Assembly (NCBI RefSeq): GCF_963422355.1
Contig: NC_085085.1
Location: 10,656,001-10,720,000 of the forward strand
Direction: 5' to 3'
Origin: Corticium candelabrum
Taxonomy: Eukaryota > Porifera > Homoscleromorpha > Homosclerophorida > Plakinidae
DNA length: 64,000 nucleotides
Positions 1-10,609 of the stretch are shown piece after piece (within the stretch, counting starts at the first letter, position 1; each line of letters opens with the position of its first letter). Under the pieces are notes generated by a model. That model saw nothing but the letters and a program-made list of their open reading frames with translations. It had not been told where the DNA came from and searched no databases. The position numbers and the translations under genes were made by a program.

Positions 1-956
1 CTTTTCAAGAGAGCAACACTTAGGATAGTGGTACACATTTCACACTTTGAGACTTCCTGTGGTGAAACGGTATCCAGACAGTGGAAAGAAACGTTTGCCT
101 CATGACATTGTATGTCTTGGAAGGAGTCATATGATTTTTTCTTCAAACTTCAAGCAAGAGATCTTGCTAGATATATGGGAACTCATTAAAATGCGGTGTT
201 TATTCGAGGGCGGCGTTTATGTTTGGTCGGTACTCTCAGCTGCGACGTTTAAGCGAGGTTTAAGCGAGGGCGCTGTTTAATCCAGGAAATGCGGTACAGG
301 ACAATTTAGATATCCGGGCACTCGAATATAGGGTCTGGCAATTGTTCTGGCTGAGTGACTTATTGTTGGGTGTTTGAGCTATGCACCCTAGTGATTGTAG
401 TGTTGGTATTATAGAGCCGCAGCAGAGTGGTAGGTGCTTTTTTCAAGTGAGCTATTTGTAGCCCTTTTGCTTGTAACTTTACAGTGCTGCGTCCTTAATT
501 GCATTGCGTGCTGAACTTTGATATTCTGGCTAATTTTTGAGGTCACGCCGTTTTACTGCCCGGTTTCATCGATCCTGTACATTTTGATTGAGTGCATGGC
601 GACTAATGCGTACTGCCACTCTTCCCCGCTTCTACTGTAGTTTTTCAATTGGAGTGTTTGTCACTTTGTGTGTTCTCCAGATTTTAAGGGATTTTACTAG
701 TGTCTATCTACCTTTGCTTTACGTTCACTTTTCAAGATCAATCCACATCTTGCTGTGCAATGTGTACCAATCCCGTTATCCTGCATGTAACTACTTTATA
801 GCTTGTACTGTGCTCTATCTAAAGCTGGGTTCACAATATGTGCCGTTTGTGGCAGTGTGTGCCGTTTGTGGCAGTGTGTGCCGTTTGTGGCATGGGCCAA
901 GAGCGTGCGGCAAGTGCCGTTTAGGTGCACTGAAAGGTAACAGTGGATTGTGAAAA
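1..956. other. Region without a recognised gene; repeat end and short tandem repeat
   Basis: No reading frame here resembles a known protein. Around 205-297 the sequence resembles the right end of a TIR repeat family seen elsewhere in the window (14654-15167), so a repeat probably enters from the left. At about 838-895 a 20-bp unit containing gtgccgtttgtggc is repeated about three times. The 121-codon frame over it (588-953) is mostly a product of low-complexity sequence. Confidence 0.4.
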
Positions 957-1913
957 AGTGGCAGATCCAGGTGGGGGAGTTGTGGGGGTTACAACCCCCT
1001 TTTTCTAGCGAGAGTGGCAGCTTTCTTATCCGAATGGATAAGTGGCACCTGATATCAAGACATTTTCCGGCTTGCAGACAGTGTCCGTTCTACTGAATCT
1101 GTTTCTAGACAAACAGATTTACAACGGAACCACAGCAACACACCCAGTCAAACTCTTATAGTATTACAAACGAACCATTGCAATACCTCTTCTAGATTCT
1201 CGTGGGCTTCAGATGAAGGAACTATTAAATGACGGTCACGTTAAGTTACTTATGTCTGAGCATTGATGTGTCTAGTGCCTACGCTGCTAGTTCGTTGTGA
1301 CATTGACCCGTTGGATTGTGTGAGGGAATGTTGTAATGGGAAACTGACCTTCCTTTTCCAAAGTCTCTTTGCAGTGAAGTAAGATGGCAGTTCTAATGTC
1401 AGGGCTGGAAACAAGACTTACAGAAAGCCAAGAAGGAAGGCCAAGAAATTGAGAAGCTTTGCCAAACAATCTTCTCTTAGCCTTGGGGCCTATGCTTGTG
1501 CCAGTGATTCTCAGTCTTACCACATTCTTCCTATTGGTTGTACTGTACCTATCACAAGTGAGGAAGCAGAGCGGTCCTTTTCACTACTTAGAAGAGTCAT
1601 GACCTATGCAAGGTCTGTCTTGACGGAGGAATGTCTCATTGATCTATCTGTAATCGCTACGCATTACGAAGAGCGAATTCCAATAGACAAAATATGTCAC
1701 TCTTTGTACAAGCTCACTCACGAAGGTTATTTCAAAGGTCGTTGTTGGAAACAGACGCAACAGAATTGTTGTCTACTGTTGTATGTACGTTAGAAGACTG
1801 ATTGATGACATGAGAGGTTCATTAACGTTTTACGTTGTTAGCAAGTAAATGGGACTGTCATTTAGAAACTGTGTGCCCTAAACGGTCGTGATGCGCGTGA
1901 CTAGGGAAAAACC

Positions 1914-1988
<75 letters not shown>

Positions 1989-2014
1989 TTTAGAAACTCC
2001 TAGATCCGCGCCTG
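957..2014 (+). mobile_element. hAT transposon remnant with transposase C-terminus
   Basis: Positions 1449-1793 translate to a frame containing LPIGCTVPITSEEAERSFS and LRRVMTYARSVLTEECLIDL. This is the C-terminal dimerisation region of hAT transposases of the ZMYM1/TTF-zinc-finger type. The rest of the transposase (zinc finger, RNase H-like DDE part) is missing or decayed. The ends look like diverged hAT TIRs: left agtggcagatccagg at 957, right the complement of cctagatccgcgcctg ending at 2014. An (AC)n microsatellite lies inside at about 1917-1986. No target-site duplication is clear. The element is an internally deleted, inactive copy. Confidence 0.65.
1917..1986. repeat. (AC)n microsatellite
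   Basis: About 70 bp of uninterrupted AC repeat, inside the hAT remnant. Confidence 0.95.
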
Positions 2015-2335
2015 CAAACACGGCACGCTCCAAGTACCAGCGGGATAAGAAACTTCTATCTGAGCAGCAAGCCGCAGGTTGCCGCTAAAGTTGGACCAAT
2101 CGTGAAATCAAGCGGTCACGCTTAATATACGGGTAATTGCCGAAGCCTCGGTAACCAGACAATAGACACCGTACGTAGAAAATACCGTAGACTGCCGCCC
2201 GACAACGCGTTCGTGCGGCAGAACGCAGCAACCAGCTGCTTGCCGCGTCGCGTCGTTAAGATAGGCGGAACGTATTTTGAACGTTGCTTATCTATTACGG
2301 AAGATATTCATATCGTGTTTTCTCTCTTTTTCTAG

Positions 2336-4242
2336 ACGGTAGGCTTCGTAGTCGATCCGGCCCGCCGCAAGGCGACGACTTTATCGATTCCCGTCGCGAA
2401 GCGTCGTCCTACCAAGATCCATCCGACGTCACCTCCTACTCGAGCATGATGTCGCGAGAAGCGACGTACAAGCGGCAGAAAGAGACAAACAAAATCGCAG
2501 ACGAACTCTCGCGCCTCGTCGTCTACACCCAAGCGGTCAAGTTTGACCGTCTCGCCTCGCCACGAGATCTCCACTCCCTGTCCTTGTCACCATCGAATGC
2601 CTGCGATGACGCCGTCAGTATCTACTCGCGACGCGACTCGACGACCTTCGGACGGGAACGGAGCGTGACGCCACTTAGCACGCGCCAGCGCTCGTCGATG
2701 GACTTCAGTATGAACACTGCGGCGTGTCGCACGCTGAAGAAGCGAGGGTCGGTGAGCGGCGACATACGCAGTCGCGCGTCGTCGGTCAGTCGCGGGTCGA
2801 TGTGCAGCGAGACGTTCAGCATATCGAGTCAGCCGCCTCAGCATTCGCCGTCGGGACTGTTGCACAGCGTGTCGAGCGCGCAATTTGTCGACATCGGGAG
2901 GTCGTCCGAAATGCGCAAGGCGTTTCAGACGTCGTCGCTGGCGGAAAACTCGGCAAAGAAGCTGTGCAAGAAGCAGAGTTGCGAAGTCGTCAAGTACGTC
3001 CGGCTGCTTTGATGCGCCGTCGGTCGCACTCGATGCTTGGACGTTTGACCTTGTGTGTTTGTTTCTTCAGGCACACGCAGTTGCAGCTCATGCGCGTGTA
3101 TCCTGCCGCGAGACGCTTCGACTCGTCGAACTACGTTCCGATGATGTTCTGGCCTTGTGGGATTCAACTTGTAGCTCTCAACTATCAGACCGAAGGTAAG
3201 TTCACTGACAAGTCGCTGCGTTAATTGCCTACTCACCGGGCGATGTGTATTGTTGCAGACATGGCCATGCAACTCAATCGCGCCATGTTCACTCAGAATG
3301 GAAGTTGCGGCTACGTTCTCAAACCGTACGCCATGTGGATGCGGACGCAAGACGAATCGATAGACTTCAGCAAGTTCAATCCGTGGGAAGTCGAACGGGT
3401 CGGATTGCCGCTCTTGACCGTGAACTTGGAGGTTATAAGCGGCGTGCTACGACGTGATTGCATAGGACGGGCGGTACTTTACCATTGTGGGTTGTGTTGT
3501 GTAGGTTATTTCTGGTCAGTCATTGTCTTCCAACTATGGTGCGAGCTTGTACGTGGAAATCGAGTTCATCGGCGTTCCGGCCGACTCTGCCAAGTTCAAG
3601 ACGCGTCCGTCGCAACGCAACGCATTCAACCCGATCTGGAACGATTCGTTTCAGCAGAAAGTGAGCGTTTCGTTTCATGATCGCGTCGCCGTCTAAGGCG
3701 TGTATGACACTGTAATGCCATTGTCTAGATTTGGTTGAGAGATCTGACGTTTGTTCGATTTACGGTGTGGGACTCGAATGCGCAGACGCTTCTCTCACAA
3801 CGGATCGTACCGCTGCGGTACCTCCGCTTAGGTTGGCACGTCAGTCGTCGTGACGTCGCAGTCGGTCACGTGATTTTGTTATATATCTTTAGGATATCGA
3901 CATTTGCGGTTGCGGTCTCCTCAGGACAACGCTCTCGAAGTGGCGTCGCTGTTCATTCGTACGCGAATGGAAGAGGAGCGGGGCGAAGTCGACGGGTGGT
4001 CGTTGCAGGCGAAGTGTACCGAATGGTGGCTGGCGGACGACGACCAAGGACCGGAAGCGAGCACCGCTTGTCAAGACACGATGAACGTGGATACCGCGAA
4101 ATCAACGGTCGTGAATGTAAGCGACGAATCACGTGATTTGAAGGTCGGTGGCGAAGACTCGAGAACCATGGTTGCCGATGCGAGTGACCAGTATAGTCTG
4201 CCGTCGAGCCCTAAAACGAAAGTCGTTTATTACGATTTGTGA
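2336..4242 (+). CDS. PLCE1: Phospholipase C epsilon-like, 3' exons (Y and C2 domains), no RA domains
   Basis: Phosphoinositide-specific PLC cleaves PIP2 to IP3 and diacylglycerol; the epsilon class is normally Ras/Rap-regulated through C-terminal RA domains. Exons: 2336-2993, 3071-3195, 3259-3431, 3505-3660, 3729-3831, 3893-4242, all GT-AG with matching phases (520 codons). Order seen: start of Y ([16 protein letters not shown]), a long Ser/Arg-rich insert, the rest of Y ([30 protein letters not shown]), then C2 ([33 protein letters not shown]). The insert inside [13 protein letters not shown] and the C2 end fit epsilon better than beta, delta or gamma. The X domain and N-terminus must lie upstream of the window or are lost. 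The stop follows about 80 residues after C2, so both RA domains are absent. The exons are GC-richer than their surroundings. Confidence 0.82.
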
Positions 4243-4299
4243 TGCGACGCGATTTTTATGTATTTAGTAGATTTGCTACGAAGAGTAAATTAACTACCT

Positions 4300-4305
4300 A
4301 ATAAA
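4300..4305 (+). terminator. Poly(A) signal AATAAA of the PLC gene
   Basis: AATAAA lies 58 bp after the PLC stop codon. This supports 4242 as the true gene end rather than a frameshifted internal exon. Confidence 0.6.
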
Positions 4306-5004
<699 letters not shown>

Positions 5005-5183
5005 GTAGTAGTAGTAGTAGTAGTAGTAACCTCAAGGGACTTCAACATTCTGCTGGAAGCAGCAGAAAGTAGATTATAGAAGACTGTTTATCTCAAAGTT
5101 GTTACAACCTAGAAACTTGTTGCTATAGAGGAAGCTTTTACATACAGTAGTAGTATTTTGAAAAAAGTAGTAGAGATTTTATT
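5005..5183 (+). mobile_element. Retrotransposon copy A: 3' tail only
   Basis: A (TAG)n run (5005-5029) is followed by the last coding bases and 3' UTR of the same element as copies B-D (cctcaagggacttcaacatt through gtagtagagatttt). The copy is 5'-truncated to about 150 bp. Copy B starts directly at its tail. Confidence 0.8.
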
Positions 5184-6060
5184 ACGCAATCCCACTAGAG
5201 CAACACGGATTCACTTTGCACAAATCTGCGTTTCGGGATGCCCTGTGCCTCAGATACGGTTGGCACCCGTCCAACCTCCCAGACATATGTCCATGTGGAT
5301 CTAAATTCTCAGTAGATCACTCTCTGTCATGTCCAACAGGAGGATACCCCAGCATCCGCCATAACGAGGTCCGCGATTTATTTACCAACTTGTTGACAGA
5401 GGTTTGCCACGATGTACACAAAGAGCCCGTTCTGCAACCTCTCAACGGCGAGGTGTTTCAAAAACGCTGTACTACCTCTGACGAAAATGCCAGACTTGAT
5501 ATTGCTGTCAGTGGATTTTGGGGTGGGCACTTCCAACGAACTTTCTTTGACGTCAGGGTCTTCAACCCTAATGCCTCATCCTACAAATCAGTGCAGATCC
5601 CGTCATTATATAAACGGCAGGAACAAGAGAAGAAAAGGCGATACGAGGAACGAATTAATAACGTGGAGCTTTCATCGTTCACGCCAATCATTTTAGCATG
5701 CACTGGAGGATGCAGTAAACTGACGTCTATTTTTTTGAAAAGACTAGCCTCACTTTTATCGGAAAAGCACCACACCGAGTACAGCACAACTATCAACTGG
5801 CTGAGATGTCGACTGTCATTTGCACTCCTTCGGGCCTGCGTGATGTGTTTGCGAGGATGCAGGTCCAAGCTTCACAGAACCTCAAGGGACTTCAACATTC
5901 TGCTGGAAGCAGCAGAAAGTAGATTATAGAAGACTGTTTATCTCAAAGTTGTTACAACCTAGAAACTTGTTGCTATAGAGGAAGCTTTTACATACAGTAG
6001 TAGTATTTTGAAAAAAGTAGTAGAGATTTTATTATTATTATTAGTAGTAGTAGTAGTAGT
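5184..6060 (+). mobile_element. Retrotransposon copy B: 5'-truncated, C-terminal endonuclease part
   Basis: The 237-codon frame from 5216 to 5929 matches the C-terminal third of copy D with no difference that I could see by eye. It holds the CPCG-x7-H-x4-C zinc motif (CPCGSKFSVDHSLSC) and the nuclease-like part (ARLDIAVSG, FFDVRVFNPNA). The RT domain is missing. The 3' UTR ends in (TTA)n then (TAG)n. This is a dead but very recent copy, or a segmental duplicate of D. Confidence 0.85.
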
Positions 6061-6127
6061 GTGTTAGCAGATGCCGTTTGATTGTTCAAATACACCAGTT
6101 CTCTCAGTAGTAGTAGTAGTAGTAGTA
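6061..6127 (+). repeat. 45-bp module following retrotransposon copies (first copy)
   Basis: The sequence tagcagatgccgtttgattg ... acaccagttctctc lies between two (TAG)n runs downstream of copy B. It recurs after copy C (about 6460-6505) and after copy D (about 8902-8945), with a diverged form near 9100-9165. It is most simply the true distal 3' UTR of the element, with internal and terminal (TAG)n. Confidence 0.6.
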
Positions 6128-6430
6128 GTATCGGAAAAGCACCACACCGAGTACAGCACAACTATCAACTGGCTGAGATGTCGACTGTCATTTGCACTCC
6201 TTCGGGCCTGCATGATGTGTTTGCGAGGATGCAGGTCCAAGCTTCACAGAACCTCAAGGGACTTCAACATTCTGCTGGAAGCAGCAGAAAGTAGATTATA
6301 GAAGACTGTTTATCTCAAAGTTGTTACAACCTAGAAACTTGTTGCTATAGAGGAAGCTTTTACATACAGTAGTAGTATTTTGAAAAAAAGTAGTAGAGAT
6401 TTTATTACTATTAGTAGTAGTAGTAGTAGT
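6128..6430 (+). mobile_element. Retrotransposon copy C: 5'-truncated, last about 55 codons
   Basis: Starts abruptly after (TAG)n at SEKHHTEYSTTINWLRC and runs through the stop at 6301 into the same 3' UTR. One visible difference from B and D is Val to Met (cgtgatg to catgatg). It ends in TTA/TAG repeats. Confidence 0.85.
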
Positions 6431-6529
6431 AGTTTATTCAAGTAGTAGTAGTAGTAGTGTGTTAGCAGATGCCGTTTGATTGTTCAAATACACCAGTTCT
6501 CTCAGTAGTAGTAGTAGTAGTAGTTTATT

Positions 6530-8880
6530 CATTCTCTTCGACAAGATTGATGGCTATCTCATTCGTGCCATGTCACTTAAATGCCAGGGTGCTGCAGGTC
6601 CATCAGGCTTAGATGCGGCTGCATGGAGGCGTTTGTGCACTGGATTCAAAGTCTTGTCTAGAAATCTCTGTGACTCAATAGCTTCAACAACTCGCAGGAT
6701 TGCAACGCAGTTTATCGACCCGAGTGGGATTTCGGCTCTGGTTGCTTGCCGGCTAATACCCCTGGACAAGAGACCTGGTGTCAGACCAATTGGAGTTTGT
6801 GAAACACTTCGTAGAATAATTAGCAAGGCTGTCCTGAGTGTGGTAAAGTCAGATATTTTGAACGTAGCCGGACCCCTACAACTCTGTGCTGGTCAGAACG
6901 TCGGATGCGAGGCTGCCATACACGCTATTCGAGGTATTTATGATGAAGATGAAACAGAGGCCGTGCTATTTGTAGACGCAACCAATGCTTTCAATACTTT
7001 GAACCGTCAAGTTGCTCTGGCTAACATATCTGTCAACTGCCCAGCCATCTTTCCAATCTTGGCCAACACGTATCGACAACCTTCTTCATTGTTTGTAGGT
7101 GGAGAAACGTTGCTTTCTAGTGAAGGAACAACTCAAGGAGATCCCTTAGCGATGCCAATGTATGCTCTGGCCACAATTCCACTTCTAAAGAGTGTGCAGA
7201 CGAATGGTACAAAGCAGGTATGGTATGCAGATGATGCAGCTGCTGGAGGCTCGCTAGACTGTCTACATAAATGGTGGAACAGGTTGGTTGACTTAGGTGC
7301 TATGTTTGGGTATCTTCCAAATCCCAAAAAGTCATGGTTGCTAGTGAAATCAGGAAATATTGACAAAGCTACACATCTCTTTGAAAATACCAATATCAAC
7401 ATTACTACAGAAGGACAAAAGTACCTTGGAGCTGCTATTGGAAACAAAGATTTCTGCAATAACTTCCTGCAAGAAAAGGTGACCAATTGGAAGTTACAAG
7501 TAGAGCGACTCAGTTGCATTGCCCAAACTCAACCACAAGCTGCTCACTCGATATTCACACGGGGTCTGATTGGACGCTGGAAATTTGCACTCAGAACCAA
7601 TGAAAACTTTGCAGCGTACCTTAATCCTCTGGAGGAGGCGTTACGATCCAAACTGATTCCCGCCATAACCAATAGAAGTACTCCAGGAGACAAGATGAGA
7701 AGGCTTTTTGCATTACCACCTCGACTAGGCGGCCTTGGAATTGTAGATCCACGTTCGTTGACTTGTGAGCTGGAATACTCAAAGTTAATTTGTGCGCCAC
7801 TGGTCAACCGAATTGTGCAACAAGAAACAAACCTGGATAACGTTCCTACCAAGCAGAATTCTATGAAAGCTAGCATTCGCCAGCAAAAACATCTAGCACA
7901 AAAGTCTCATTCTGAAATCACTGTCAATGATCTATCTGTGGAATTGAAACGTTCAGTTGAATTGGCCTGTGAGAAGGGTGCCTCCTGCTGGCTGACCGCA
8001 ATCCCACTAGAGCAACACGGATTCACTTTGCACAAATCTGCGTTTCGGGATGCCCTGTGCCTCAGATACGGTTGGCACCCGTCCAACCTCCCAGACATAT
8101 GTCCATGTGGATCTAAATTCTCAGTAGATCACTCTCTGTCATGTCCAACAGGAGGATACCCCAGCATCCGCCATAACGAGGTCCGCGATTTATTTACCAA
8201 CTTGTTGACAGAGGTTTGCCACGATGTACACAAAGAGCCCGTTCTGCAACCTCTCAACGGCGAGGTGTTTCAAAAACGCTGTACTACCTCTGACGAAAAT
8301 GCCAGACTTGATATTGCTGTCAGTGGATTTTGGGGTGGGCACTTCCAACGAACTTTCTTTGACGTCAGGGTCTTCAACCCTAATGCCTCATCCTACAAAT
8401 CAGTGCAGATCCCGTCATTATATAAACGGCAGGAACAAGAGAAGAAAAGGCGATACGAGGAACGAATTAATAACGTGGAGCTTTCATCGTTCACGCCAAT
8501 CATTTTAGCATGCACTGGAGGATGCAGTAAACTGACGTCTATTTTTTTGAAAAGACTAGCCTCACTTTTATCGGAAAAGCACCACACCGAGTACAGCACA
8601 ACTATCAACTGGCTGAGATGTCGACTGTCATTTGCACTCCTTCGGGCCTGCGTGATGTGTTTGCGAGGATGCAGGTCCAAGCTTCACAGAACCTCAAGGG
8701 ACTTCAACATTCTGCTGGAAGCAGCAGAAAGTAGATTATAGAAGACTGTTTATCTCAAAGTTGTTACAACCTAGAAACTTGTTGCTATAGAGGAAGCTTT
8801 TACATACAGTAGTAGTATTTTGAAAAAAGTAGTAGAGATTTTATTATTATTATTAGTAGTAGTAATAGTAGTAGTTTATT
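6530..8880 (+). mobile_element. Retrotransposon copy D: RT plus restriction-like endonuclease ORF, 5'-truncated
   Basis: Coding from about 6530 to the stop at 8741 (roughly 735 codons). The frame runs back through (TAG)n, so no true start is present. Domains in order: RT fingers/palm (GAAGPSGLDAAAWRRL; RPIGVCETLRRIISKAVL; VDATNAFNTLNR; TTQGDPLAMPMYALA; catalytic WYADDAAAGG near 7228), thumb, a CxC-x7-H-x4-C zinc motif, then a PD-(D/E)xK-like region (RLDIAVSG, FFDVRVFNP). RT followed by zinc motif and C-terminal nuclease is the layout of R2-type, restriction-like-endonuclease non-LTR elements. The N-terminal DNA-binding domain is missing. The exact clade is not certain. Confidence 0.8.
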
Positions 8881-8945
8881 CAAGTAGTAGTAGTAGTAGT
8901 GTGTTAGCAGATGCCGTTTGTTTGTTCAAATACACCAGTTCTCTC

Positions 8946-8986
<41 letters not shown>

Positions 8987-9300
8987 GGCACCTGGCCTCC
9001 TCAGCTTAGTGACTTTACTGTACATGACATAGTAGTAGTAAAAGTTGTACTATTGTATATGACAGTAATTGTTTAGTAGTAGTAATAGTTTATTGCCATT
9101 CGCTGTAGGTTGCCGTTTGTGTATACGTAGTCTGCTATTGTTTCAAATACACCATATCTTCTCAGTAGTAGTAGTATATTTCAAAAAGCCAAAACACCAA
9201 ATATTAGCAGCTGACAGATAACACCCACGCAGCAAAACAAACAACTAAAGATGGTTACCACTAAGAGACAGTTACTACTTTACGTTATTATGCCTAAACT
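8881..9300. repeat. (TAG)n blocks with module copies
   Basis: (TAG)n tracts at about 8883-8900, 8946-8983 and 9166-9178 alternate with two copies of the 45-bp module, the second diverged. No gene is seen. Confidence 0.65.
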
Positions 9301-9324
9301 ATCAAGATAAGCTATAGTCAACAT

Positions 9325-9903
9325 CTACTCATCTAGATGGGCCTCACTTTCAATGAGTCCCAACAAGTCCACTTTGATAGGTCTATAGAAACTGGATCGT
9401 GTTCCACGAATGCATAAGATGCTTGATCGTAGAAGAGCAAAAGAAAGCCTGCATCTTATCAACTGCATAACTTTGCTGTAGTGTTCACCCGATTTTGCTG
9501 CATGGAGACTTGCAAGGCGCTTATAGAACGTAGTAGCCTCTCGACCTGTGCTTCCTGTCGAACTGAAGACAAGTGGAGTAAAAGATCCGTGTTCAATTTC
9601 TCGTATTCGCTCACCATACTGACGTTTCTTCTCATTCTCATGCACTCTAAAAGCAGATTCTAAGTTGGGGTGTTTCAAGCTGGATGGAGCGTTTGGGTAG
9701 AATACCCTTACATCGAAGAATGCTCTTTCTCCAGCCCTCCACACGCCACGAGCAGAGATATCCGCTCTAGCCTCCGGCATTACGTTGGCAGTAGAATAAC
9801 TAAAACTTTCACCTGATAGCGGTTGCAAGGTAGGCTCAGTAACAACATCATGACAGACTTCTCGTAGTAAATCAGCTGTTATGTCTCTGACTTCATTATG
9901 TCT

Positions 9904-9905
<2 letters not shown>
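9325..9905 (-). mobile_element. Diverged relative of the same retrotransposon, inverted, 5'-truncated
   Basis: On the minus strand a frame runs from the (TAG)n edge at about 9905 to a stop at 9325: RHNEVRDITADLLREVCHDV, LQPLSGESFS, ADISARGVWRAGERAFFDVR, GSFTPLVFSSTGS, LIRCRLSFALLRSSILCIRG. It aligns with the C-terminal part of copy D but differs at many residues, so it is an older or separate lineage. Only the nuclease region remains. The truncation point again abuts (TAG)n. Confidence 0.8.
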
Positions 9906-9935
<30 letters not shown>

Positions 9936-10609
9936 ATCAGTGGGGGATCCAGGGTGGTGCCCTGGGGTGCCTATGCACCACCTAGCTTTTTCAGGTCTAA
10001 CCCTAGCCAGATAACATAGTTAGAGAACTGTTGTGCTGGAAAGCAAACTGAGACAATTATTATTCGTTAGGAACCTAGCAAACAATCATGTCAATGTGAC
10101 AAAAATTATTTTCCTAACATTCTTACTCTACTAAAAAAAGTAAACCATTTGTAACCAATTGCTTTAGTTAGCGCAGTATCAGTAGTATAAACTTTTAGTT
10201 AACGTCTCCAAACTTACGTAAAGTCTACAATGGGCCAAGAAAGACTCACTAGACTTGCACTAAATGTACGTGCAGTGTCTAACTCTGAAACTGACGTGGA
10301 ATGCAATTTTGGATACGTTTCATGTTCCCTATGGGTGCACATTTTAGTACCATGATAAGGCATGATACTATCTAAGTTGTAGATATCATTAATTAATATT
10401 TAATAATATTTGTATCATATTACGAAATTCACTGAGACATTAGTGTATACTATGGTATTCAGCAAATTTTAGTGAAACCTCGCTAAATTGTGTTAGTTTG
10501 CAACCTTTTTCTCCCAGTGGAACGTGTTACGTGTGTATGGCAAATCAGGTGATCGAGCTGGATTGAGCATGCGCAGCGTCATAGTTCTTTTGTCCGGCAA
10601 CGTCCAACC
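9906..10609. other. Intergenic: (TAG)n, a hAT-like terminus, MOCS1 upstream region
   Basis: (TAG)n at 9905-9930 is followed at about 9938 by cagtgggggatccagggtgg, which resembles a hAT TIR. Its partner end was not located. The last 150 bp, before 10610, should hold the MOCS1 promoter; no TATA box is evident. Confidence 0.4.

Noticed and set aside
588-953. 121-codon open frame (+)
   Set aside because: No similarity to known proteins; the C-terminal part is a 20-bp tandem repeat, with no splice or promoter support.
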